64,000 nt of DNA, from contig NC_017910.1 of the NCBI RefSeq assembly GCF_000262305.1, forward strand, positions 1,674,001 to 1,738,000. Reading direction: 5' to 3'. This stretch comes from Shimwellia blattae DSM 4481 = NBRC 105725. GTDB lineage: Bacteria; Pseudomonadota; Gammaproteobacteria; Enterobacterales; Enterobacteriaceae. Numbering within the stretch: position 1 is the stretch's first letter; the number at the start of each line of letters is the position of its first letter. The notes beneath the pieces were generated by a model that made no database searches, had not been told where the DNA came from, and worked only from the letters and a program-made list of their open reading frames with translations. A program made the translations under genes and the position numbers. Positions 1-6,816 of the stretch are shown here, piece after piece.

Positions 1-829
1 CGATATCGGCAAACAGATAGTCCGGGCGCGGGAACGGCGCGGCGTTTTCCAGCAGGGCGGTTGCGGCACCGGCTATCTCATTCGGGCTTTCGCCGCGAAT
101 TTTCATGCTTACCAGCGCTGCGGCTAACTGCTCGGGTTTTACCTCACCCTGAACCACGGCGCTGAACAGCTGGTGGCTCTCTGCCTGGGTCAGCTCCTGG
201 GCCTGGTAGAGTTTTTCCAGCAGCGGTTGCAGCGAGGCCGCAGGCTCCTGTTTCTTCAGGGCCCAGTCCAGGGTCTGCTCCAGTAAGCGGGCGCCCTGGG
301 TGGTGAGGATAGATTCCGGGTGAAACTGAAAGCCGCACACCCGATCCGCATCGTGGCGCACCGCCATGACCATACCCTCATAGTGGGCATTAATGGTCAG
401 CCCGGCCGGGATATTGCTGCCCACCAGGGAGTGGTAGCGGGCCACCGGCAGCGGGTTCATCAGCCCGGCAAACATGGCCTGGTCATCATGCTGAATGCTG
501 GAGGCTTTCCCGTGGAGGATCTCCCCGGCCTGGCCGACATAACCACCATAGGCTTCCACAATCGCCTGGTGGCCGAGGCAGATCCCGATAACCGGCAGCT
601 TTCCGCGCACCCGGGTGAGCAGCTCCGGCATGCAGCCCGCTTCGCTCGGGGCACCCGGCCCCGGGGAGAGCATCAGCACCGGGTTGTCCATGGTAGCCAG
701 ACGGTCAATCAGGATCTGGGCCGGAACATGATTACGGTAAATCACCACATTGTGGCCGTTTGCTCTGAGCTGATCTGCCAGGTTATAGGTAAAGGAGTCG
801 ATATTATCGAGCAGCAGAATGTCGGCCAT
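1..829 (-). CDS. trpD: Anthranilate synthase component II / phosphoribosyltransferase (TrpGD), partial
   Basis: The 5' part (about 276 codons) of the fused trpG-trpD gene of tryptophan biosynthesis; the rest lies beyond base 1. The N-terminal glutamine amidotransferase domain supplies ammonia to TrpE. It starts MADILLLDNIDSFTYNLAD and shows the oxyanion motif SPGPGAPSEAG, the nucleophile-cysteine motif GICLGHQ and the histidine-glutamate motif FQFHPES. From about residue 200 the phosphoribosyltransferase domain begins (LLEKLYQAQELTQAES). The ATG at 829-827 overlaps the trpE stop by one base (TGATG), the classic translational coupling of these subunits. The fused form is typical of enterobacteria. 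Confidence 0.97.
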   Translation of the reverse strand, partial: MADILLLDNIDSFTYNLADQLRANGHNVVIYRNHVPAQILIDRLATMDNPVLMLSPGPGAPSEAGCMPELLTRVRGKLPVIGICLGHQAIVEAYGGYVGQAGEILHGKASSIQHDDQAMFAGLMNPLPVARYHSLVGSNIPAGLTINAHYEGMVMAVRHDADRVCGFQFHPESILTTQGARLLEQTLDWALKKQEPAASLQPLLEKLYQAQELTQAESHQLFSAVVQGEVKPEQLAAALVSMKIRGESPNEIAGAATALLENAAPFPRPDYLFADI

Positions 830-2391
830 CAGAATGTCTCCTGTGCGTGATGGGCGGTGGCAATGGCGCGCAACACGGCGCGGGCTTTGTTACGGGTTTC
901 GTCTGCCTCTGATTGCGGGACTGAGTCCAGCACAATACCGGCACCGGCCTGGACGGTGGCCACACCGTTTTCCACCCACGCAGAGCGGATAACGATACAG
1001 GTGTCCAGATCCCCGTGAGCGGTGAAATAGCCCACCGCGCCACCGTAACTGCCGCGCCTGCGGCCTTCTGCTTTGGCGATTAACTGCATAGCTCTTACTT
1101 TGGGTGCCCCGCTCAGGGTGCCCATATTCATGCACGCCCGGTAGGCGTGCAGGGCATCCAGATCCTGGCGCAGTTCACCCACAACCCGGGAAACCAGATG
1201 CATGACAAAGGAGTAGCGATCGACTTTGGTCAGATCCGCCACATAGCGGCTGCCCGGGGTACAGATACGGGCCAGATCGTTACGGGCCAGGTCTACCAGC
1301 ATCAGGTGTTCGGAAAGCTCTTTATGGTCGGTGCGCATCTCCAGCTCAATACGGCTGTCCAGATCCCGGTCCAGGGAGCCGTCGGCGCGCCGCCCGCGGG
1401 GGCGGGTGCCGGCTATCGGGTAGATTTCTATCTGGCGGTTAGCGGCGGCGTATTTCAGGGAGCTTTCCGGGGATGCCCCAAACAGGGTGAAGCCCGTGTC
1501 CTGCATAAAAAACATATACGGGCTGGGGTTGCTGTTTTTCAGCACTTCATAGGCGGCCAGCGGCGACGGGCAGGGCAGCGAGAAGCGGCGTGAAGGGACC
1601 ACCTGGAAAATCTCCCCTGCGCGGATGGCTTTTTGCATCTGGCGGACCACATCACCATATTCTTCATCGCTCTGGCTGCAGTCGCAGTGCATGTGTTCCA
1701 CGTTTTCTACCGGCAGCGGCGGTGGGGTTTGCTCCAGCTGCTGGCGCAGGTCGGCGACCCGGGCGCTCAGGCGGCTTTTCTCTGCCGGGTTGTGGGTAAA
1801 CAGGCTGGCCTGAATCCGGGTGCTTTTTTGCTGGTGGTCAATAATCAGCAGGGTTTCTGCCAGGTAGAAGCAGTAGTCCGGGCAGCTGTCATCCTGGCGC
1901 AGGGCCGGGAGATCTTCAAAACCGGCCACCAGGTCATAGGCAAACAGCCCGCCGAAGAACATGGCTTCATGGTTGTCGGGCGGTAACGTTACCAGCGCCT
2001 GCAACAGGCGAAACGCGTCAAAGACCGACAGGGAACATAAGCGGGCGTCTTCATCAAGCAGCGGGCTTACCGTCGGGAAATGCAGTTCACGGGCGTTGTC
2101 CCGCACCTGGCAGGTCACCCCGGCGGGCAGGGCCGTATCAAGGCGGGTGAGTAAGTCTGCGCCGTTCTGGCTCATGGCCTGCAGGGTCACGATATTGCCA
2201 AGGGCGGTGATCCGCAGGGCGCTGTCTACCAGCAGTAAACTTTTCAGATTATTTTTGCTGTCTATATCGGCAGACTCCAGCAGCAGTGTGGCCGGACGGT
2301 TCGCGCATAACTGATGGAAGACTGCCGCCGGGTTCGCGCGGTAGGCGCCCTCGCCGGTCAGGATCTCAATGGCTGGTTTTTGCAGTTCCAT
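829..2391 (-). CDS. trpE: Anthranilate synthase component I
   Basis: 520 residues, the usual enterobacterial length. TrpE converts chorismate plus ammonia to anthranilate, the first committed step of tryptophan synthesis, in complex with TrpD. The N-terminal half holds the feedback-site motif LLLESADID near residue 37, where tryptophan binds. The C-terminal chorismate-binding domain has IAGTRPRGR, ELSEHLMLVDLARND and GTLSGAPKVRAM. It is the first structural gene after the attenuator; the ATG lies about 25 bases downstream of the terminator T-run. It is controlled by the TrpR operator and attenuation described below. Confidence 0.98.
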   Translation of the reverse strand: MELQKPAIEILTGEGAYRANPAAVFHQLCANRPATLLLESADIDSKNNLKSLLLVDSALRITALGNIVTLQAMSQNGADLLTRLDTALPAGVTCQVRDNARELHFPTVSPLLDEDARLCSLSVFDAFRLLQALVTLPPDNHEAMFFGGLFAYDLVAGFEDLPALRQDDSCPDYCFYLAETLLIIDHQQKSTRIQASLFTHNPAEKSRLSARVADLRQQLEQTPPPLPVENVEHMHCDCSQSDEEYGDVVRQMQKAIRAGEIFQVVPSRRFSLPCPSPLAAYEVLKNSNPSPYMFFMQDTGFTLFGASPESSLKYAAANRQIEIYPIAGTRPRGRRADGSLDRDLDSRIELEMRTDHKELSEHLMLVDLARNDLARICTPGSRYVADLTKVDRYSFVMHLVSRVVGELRQDLDALHAYRACMNMGTLSGAPKVRAMQLIAKAEGRRRGSYGGAVGYFTAHGDLDTCIVIRSAWVENGVATVQAGAGIVLDSVPQSEADETRNKARAVLRAIATAHHAQETF

Positions 2392-2416
2392 GGTGTTTTC
2401 TCTTTATTCTGTTCAT

Positions 2417-2440
2417 AAAAAAGCCCGCTGCTGCGGGCCG
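2417..2440 (-). terminator. trp attenuator terminator (3:4 hairpin) with alternative antiterminator
   Basis: On the minus strand GCCCGCAG and CAGCGGGC pair (2438-2423), followed by six Ts (2422-2417). A competing pairing is visible: CGGGCCG (2481-2475) just after the leader peptide stop is exactly complementary to CGGCCCG (2440-2434), which forms the left arm of the terminator. Ribosome stalling at the leader Trp codons would favour this 2:3 antiterminator, as in E. coli. Confidence 0.9.
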
Positions 2441-2483
2441 GGGTATCTGTTTGCGTTAAGCAATAGCGTTCTCACGGCCCGTG

Positions 2484-2528
2484 TCAGGTCGTCAGCCACC
2501 AGTTACGCAGAGTGATGATTGTTGTCAT
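2484..2528 (-). CDS. trpL: trp operon leader peptide
   Basis: A 14-codon ORF, MTTIITLRNWWLTT, with tandem Trp codons at positions 10-11, preceded by GAGG at a suitable distance. It sits between the trp promoter and the attenuator hairpin, and its stop falls just before the antiterminator arm. Its job is to sense charged tRNA-Trp: stalling at the WW pair prevents terminator formation. The sequence differs from the E. coli leader [14 protein letters not shown] except for the diagnostic WW. It is too short for ordinary gene callers. Confidence 0.93.
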   Translation of the reverse strand: MTTIITLRNWWLTT

Positions 2529-2557
2529 TTCAGATACCTCGCCGTGAAAACATGCGT

Positions 2558-2589
2558 ACTAGTTAACTAGTTCGATGAATCAATGTCAA
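2558..2589 (-). promoter_or_regulatory. trp promoter and TrpR operator
   Basis: On the minus strand a perfect -35 TTGACA (2589-2584) is followed after 17 bases by TTAACT (2566-2561), the E. coli-type trp -10. The -10 lies inside the perfect 14-bp palindrome ACTAGTTAACTAGT (2558-2571), the core of the known TrpR operator. Repressor binding would therefore block RNA polymerase directly. Confidence 0.95.
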
Positions 2590-2665
2590 CAGTAATTTTT
2601 GATCCCGCTCAGGAGTGGTTATGATAAGCACTTCGCCGTATGGCGCTTTACACACAGGAGACGCT

Positions 2666-3547
2666 TTGAACGAGATACCACGACCGCGCATCTATGATTT
2701 ACATAGCCACACCACAGCGTCAGACGGTCTGCTTTCTCCGCGTCAGCTGGTGGAGCGCGCTGCCCACTACCAGGTTGATGTGCTGGCTATTACCGATCAT
2801 GACACCACCGCCGGGCTGGAAGAGGCGCGCCAGGCTATCCGGGACAGCGCACTCACCTTAGCACTGATTAATGGTGTTGAAGTGTCAACCGTGTGGGAAA
2901 ATCATGAAATTCATATTGTTGGGCTGGGTATCGATCCGGCTAATCCGCAACTGATGGCATTTCTGGAGGCCCAGAGCACCCGCCGCCGCCAGCGGGCGGA
3001 GATGATAGCCGACCGGCTGGACAAGGCCCGCATTCCCGGGTCCCTTGAAGGGGCGCTGCGACTGGCAAACGGTGGCGCCGTGACCCGGGGCCATTTTGCC
3101 CGCTACCTGGTGGAGTGCGGGCGGGCCACCACCGTGGCAGGGGTCTTTAAGAATTACCTTGCCCGGGGGAAAACCGGCTATGTTCCGCCACAGTGGTGTA
3201 CAATAGAACAAGCTATTGATGTGATTCACCATTCCGGTGGGCAGGCTGTTCTGGCTCATCCGGGCCGTTACCGTCTGAGCACCAAGTGGCTGAAACGGCT
3301 GCTGGCGCATTTTGCCCGGCACGGTGGCGACGGGATGGAAGTTGCACAGTGTCAGCAGGCGCCCGATGAGCGCAACCAGCTGGCACACTTTTCCCGCCAG
3401 TTCGGATTACTGGCGTCTCAGGGATCGGACTTTCATCAGCCCTGTCCATGGATTGAACTGGGGCGCAATTTACGCCTGCCGCCGGATATCACGCCTGTCT
3501 GGCAGGAGTGGGCGCCACCCGTCCTGATTGAAGAGAGTAAAGCATGA
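2666..3547 (+). CDS. rnm: PHP-domain 5'-3' exoribonuclease (RNase AM)
   Basis: Member of the YciV/TrpH family, a PHP phosphoesterase that in E. coli trims 5' ends of rRNA and degrades short oligonucleotides. Metal-binding motifs are visible: DLHSHTTASDG, ITDHDT, GVEVSTVWENHEIHIVG, VLAHPGRY and QGSDFHQP. I chose the TTG at 2666 because it gives 293 residues, the E. coli length, and has AGGAG five bases upstream. An in-frame ATG at 2621, also with AGGAG five bases upstream, would add 15 residues. The stop overlaps the yciO start (ATGA), so the two are translationally coupled. It is divergent from trp. Confidence 0.93.
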   Translation: MNEIPRPRIYDLHSHTTASDGLLSPRQLVERAAHYQVDVLAITDHDTTAGLEEARQAIRDSALTLALINGVEVSTVWENHEIHIVGLGIDPANPQLMAFLEAQSTRRRQRAEMIADRLDKARIPGSLEGALRLANGGAVTRGHFARYLVECGRATTVAGVFKNYLARGKTGYVPPQWCTIEQAIDVIHHSGGQAVLAHPGRYRLSTKWLKRLLAHFARHGGDGMEVAQCQQAPDERNQLAHFSRQFGLLASQGSDFHQPCPWIELGRNLRLPPDITPVWQEWAPPVLIEESKA

Positions 3548-4164
3548 GCCAATTTTTTTATATCCATCCGGAAAATCCCCAGGCCCGGTTAATTAACCAG
3601 GCGGTGGATATCATCCGTAAAGGGGGGGTGATTGTTTACCCCACCGACTCCGGCTACGCCCTGGGCTGTAAGCTGGAAGATAAAAACGCCATGGAGCGTA
3701 TCTGCCGCATTCGCCAGCTGCCCGACGGGCATAACTTTACCCTGATGTGCCGGGATCTTTCCGAGCTTTCAACCTACGCCTGGGTCGATAACGTGGCGTT
3801 CCGGCTGATTAAAAACAACACGCCGGGTAACTACACCTTTATTCTCAAGGGTACCAAAGAGGTGCCGCGCCGCCTGTTACAGGATAAGCGTAAAACCATT
3901 GGCCTGCGGGTGCCGTCAAACCCGATTGCGCTGGATCTGCTGGGGGCCCTCGGGGAGCCGATGCTCTCCACCTCGCTGATGCTGCCGGGCAGTGAGTTTA
4001 CCGAGTCCGACCCGGATGAAATTAAAGATCGTCTTGAAAAACAAGTGGATCTGATTATCCACGGTGGCTATCTCGGCCAGCAGCCCACCACGGTGATTGA
4101 TTTAACTGAGGATTCCCCCGTGGTACTGCGTGAAGGGGTGGGGGATACCCGGCCTTTCCTGTAG
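3544..4164 (+). CDS. yciO: YrdC/Sua5-domain protein YciO
   Basis: 206 residues, a single YrdC-like domain as in the E. coli YciO protein. The family is related to TsaC/Sua5, which make threonylcarbamoyl-AMP for tRNA modification. YciO itself is a paralogue whose cellular role is less certain. The N-terminal motif GGVIVYPTDSGYALGC and the later RVPSNPIALDLL and STSLMLPG match the family's nucleotide pocket. It lacks the C-terminal Sua5 domain. Its start overlaps rnm by four bases. In E. coli yciQ follows; here a 201-bp gap leads straight to rluB. Confidence 0.93.
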   Translation: MSQFFYIHPENPQARLINQAVDIIRKGGVIVYPTDSGYALGCKLEDKNAMERICRIRQLPDGHNFTLMCRDLSELSTYAWVDNVAFRLIKNNTPGNYTFILKGTKEVPRRLLQDKRKTIGLRVPSNPIALDLLGALGEPMLSTSLMLPGSEFTESDPDEIKDRLEKQVDLIIHGGYLGQQPTTVIDLTEDSPVVLREGVGDTRPFL

Positions 4165-4285
4165 TACCTCGCTGTCCATGAAAGAGGCATTTCGGCGGAA
4201 CTTCGTGTACCATACGCCTCCACGTCAGAAGGGGGGCTTATGTCTGGCGCTGCCACTGCCCCCCGGTAAACGAAAAAACACCGAC

Positions 4286-4318
4286 CACAGCGGGCAAACC
4301 AGTGTGTTGCCCGCTGTG
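4286..4318. other. Perfect 12-bp hairpin upstream of rluB
   Basis: CACAGCGGGCAA (4286-4297) and TTGCCCGCTGTG (4307-4318) form a perfect stem with a 9-base loop, ending 47 bases before the rluB ATG. A second small stem CGCC/GGCG follows at about 4335-4348. Neither is followed by a good T-run on the plus strand (only TTT), so this may be a weak terminator for yciO or a structured 5' leader of rluB. The rest of 4165-4365 shows no gene. Confidence 0.6.
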
Positions 4319-4365
4319 TTTAAAGTCCCTGAGACGCCTGTGAAGGCGACACCCGAGGAAGCTCA

Positions 4366-5247
4366 ATGAGCGAAAAGTTACAAAAAGTGCTGGCCCGTGC
4401 CGGCCATGGCTCCCGCCGTGAAATCGAAGCGATTATCTCTGCCGGTCGCGTCAGTGTGGATGGCAAAATCGCCACCCTGGGCGACCGGGTTGAAGTGACC
4501 CCTGGCCTGCGTATCCGTATTGATGGTCACCTGGTGGCGATTAAAGAATCCGCCGAGCAGATCTGCCGTGTGCTGGCCTACTACAAACCGGAAGGCGAAC
4601 TCTGTACCCGCAATGATCCGGAAGGGCGCCCGACCGTGTTCGACCGCCTGCCCAAACTGCGCGGCGCGCGCTGGATAGCGGTAGGTCGTCTGGATGTGAA
4701 CACCTGCGGCCTGCTGCTGTTCACCACCGACGGGGAGCTGGCTAACCGCCTGATGCACCCGAGCCGGGAAGTTGAACGTGAATACGCCGTGCGTGTGTTC
4801 GGCCAGGTGGATGACAGCAAAGTGCGCGAACTGACCCGGGGCGTGCAGCTGGAAGATGGCCCGGCGGCGTTCAAAACCATTAAATTTACCGGCGGGGAGG
4901 GGATCAACCAGTGGTATAACGTGACCCTGACCGAAGGCCGCAACCGGGAAGTGCGCCGCCTGTGGGAAGCGGTAGGCGTGCAGGTCAGCCGCCTTATCCG
5001 CGTGCGCTACGGTGATTTAACCCTGCCGAAAGGGTTGCCGCGCGGCGGTTACGCCGAGCTGGATCTCGCCCAGACCAACTACCTGCGCCAGCTGGTTGAG
5101 CTGCCGGCAGAAACCCAGAGCAAAGTGGCGGTAGAAAAAGATCGCCGCCGCATGAAGGCTAACAAGATTCGCCAGGCGGTAAAACGCCACAGCCAGGTAA
5201 GTGGCAGCGGCAGTCGCCGCAGCAGCCATCGCCAGAATAACGGTTAA
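4366..5247 (+). CDS. rluB: 23S rRNA pseudouridine-2605 synthase
   Basis: 293 residues. RluB isomerises U2605 of 23S rRNA to pseudouridine. An S4 RNA-binding domain occupies about residues 3-60 (KLQKVLARAGHGSRREIEA). The RsuA/RluB catalytic domain follows, with the signature GRLDVNTCGLLLFT; Asp110 in GRLD is the nucleophile. The motif GRNREVRRLWEAVG follows further on. The C-terminal tail after about residue 245 is basic (KDRRRMKANKIRQAVKRH), as usual for RluB. GAGGAAGCTCA precedes the ATG. Convergent with the minus-strand cobA in E. coli; here an accessory operon lies between. Confidence 0.97.
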   Translation: MSEKLQKVLARAGHGSRREIEAIISAGRVSVDGKIATLGDRVEVTPGLRIRIDGHLVAIKESAEQICRVLAYYKPEGELCTRNDPEGRPTVFDRLPKLRGARWIAVGRLDVNTCGLLLFTTDGELANRLMHPSREVEREYAVRVFGQVDDSKVRELTRGVQLEDGPAAFKTIKFTGGEGINQWYNVTLTEGRNREVRRLWEAVGVQVSRLIRVRYGDLTLPKGLPRGGYAELDLAQTNYLRQLVELPAETQSKVAVEKDRRRMKANKIRQAVKRHSQVSGSGSRRSSHRQNNG

Positions 5248-5308
5248 TCTCTTAAGGGCCCCTGCACATCCGGTGGGGGCACTTTCTCGTATTTCTTCTA
5301 AGCCTGAG

Positions 5309-5400
5309 TGTGCCGGGCATCACAATTCCCTCTAAAGACAAAAAACAGGAACTGTTCAGACAAATAACGCAATGTGTCCGGGCGGGGCGCTTTTTATACT
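5309..5400 (+). promoter_or_regulatory. CRP-like site and -10 element upstream of the sugar operon
   Basis: TGTGC-CGGGCA-TCACA (5309-5324) matches the CRP consensus TGTGA-N6-TCACA at nine of ten positions. A good extended -10, TATACT, lies at 5395-5400 with no recognisable -35 at the right distance. The inferred start near 5407 would put the CRP centre at about -90, a position used by class I activation. The rest of 5248-5436 has a weak GC hairpin after rluB (about 5259-5281) and nothing else recognisable. Confidence 0.55.
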
Positions 5401-5436
5401 GGCTACCTGATTGATGACAATAACAGGTATCCGCGT

Positions 5437-6813
5437 ATGGAACAGTCGCAAAAAATATCGGCAAGCTACGTCGTGCCCGGCGTCAGAGAGAAAGTCGGTT
5501 ACGGGCTCGGCGATTTTGCCTCGAATCTGTCTTTTGGCTTCGTATCGTTATTTCTTTTATTTTTCTACACCAATATCTATGGTATCAGCGCCGCTCAGGC
5601 GAGTGTGATTTTTGTTATTTCCCGGGTGACTGACGCCATATTTAATATTTTTATTGGTTTTGTGGTTGATAAAACCCACAGCCGTTATGGCAAGTTACGG
5701 GCCTGGCTGTTATATGGCTCCCTGCCGCTGGGGGTTCTGACGGTGCTCTGCTTTGTGGCACCGGAAAGTGAGCTTAAATTCTGGTATGCCTTAATATCCT
5801 ATACCCTCTATTGCCTGGCATACACGGCGGTAAATACCCCGTATTCTGCGCTGACTAACCGGATCACGCAGCATGAGGGGGCCAGAGCGTCACTGTCGGT
5901 TTACCGTTTTGTTCTGGCAATTTTTGGCTATCTGCTTGTTTCCACCTGCGCCAGTGTGCTGATCTCTGCCTTTAGCGATGCCCGCGACGGGTATATTTTT
6001 GCCGCCAGCTGTTTTGCATTACTCGCAACTTTTCTGTTTCTGGCCTGCTTCGGAATGACCCGGGAGCGGGTCAGTAACGATGCGCACGCCAGGGCCCCAG
6101 GGATAAGCGACATGTTGCGCGCCGTTTCCGGCAACCGGCCACTGATGCAGTTATCTCTGTTTACGGTCTTTTTTTACATCGCATACACGGTCTGGATGGC
6201 GATCGCCGTCTACTTTATTAAATACATAATCGGTGATGAAAATTTTACCACCGCCTTTTTTCTTATTCAGTCCGCCGCTTATATTCTGGGCTCGGTTATT
6301 TCAGAAAAAGCCATCGCCATGCTGGGGAAAAAGAAAATGACCCTGCTGGCGCTGACTATCGGTATTGCGGGGCTGCTGATGCAGTATTTTATCGCCGGTG
6401 ACAATATCTGGCTGGTGATGACCGGCGTGTGTCTGTTCAGCATTACGCTGGGAATGGGGTTTGTGGCGATGTGGTCAATGATTGCCGATACCGTTGAATA
6501 TGCCGAGTGGCACCACGGCACCCGGGCAGAGGGCGCTATTTACGGTTTTTTCAATTTCGTGACCAAAATTGCCATGGCTGTCGGCGGGGGATGCGCGGGC
6601 TGGCTGCTCGATTACTACCAGTATGATGCCGCACAGATAACCCATGAGGCGATGACCGGCATCACCATTATGATGACGCTGTTCCCCTGTGTCATGTTCG
6701 CCCTGAGCGCGATTTTTGTCTGGCGTTATCCCCTGGATGAGCAAACCTACCGGGACCTTGTGCGCCGCATTGCGCTGTGTAACACCTCTTCTGCTGCGCT
6801 AAAGGAGGCGTAA
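5437..6813 (+). CDS. GPH-family glycoside/cation symporter (MFS)
   Basis: 458 residues with about twelve hydrophobic segments, of the glycoside-pentoside-hexuronide:cation symporter family (MelB, XynP, YicJ). Family signatures are GYGLGDFASNLSF at the N-terminus, FVVDKTHSRYGKLRAWLL in the first cytoplasmic loop and AYTAVNTPYSALT. It probably imports an intact glycoside with H+ or Na+. The start chosen is the ATG at 5437, which gives the family's usual N-terminus; a GTG at 5374 would add 21 residues overlapping the predicted promoter. AGGAGG for the next gene lies at its 3' end. The gene is visibly more AT-rich than its neighbours, partly from hydrophobic codons. Substrate unknown. Confidence 0.88.
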   Translation: MEQSQKISASYVVPGVREKVGYGLGDFASNLSFGFVSLFLLFFYTNIYGISAAQASVIFVISRVTDAIFNIFIGFVVDKTHSRYGKLRAWLLYGSLPLGVLTVLCFVAPESELKFWYALISYTLYCLAYTAVNTPYSALTNRITQHEGARASLSVYRFVLAIFGYLLVSTCASVLISAFSDARDGYIFAASCFALLATFLFLACFGMTRERVSNDAHARAPGISDMLRAVSGNRPLMQLSLFTVFFYIAYTVWMAIAVYFIKYIIGDENFTTAFFLIQSAAYILGSVISEKAIAMLGKKKMTLLALTIGIAGLLMQYFIAGDNIWLVMTGVCLFSITLGMGFVAMWSMIADTVEYAEWHHGTRAEGAIYGFFNFVTKIAMAVGGGCAGWLLDYYQYDAAQITHEAMTGITIMMTLFPCVMFALSAIFVWRYPLDEQTYRDLVRRIALCNTSSAALKEA

Positions 6814-6816
6814 ACC

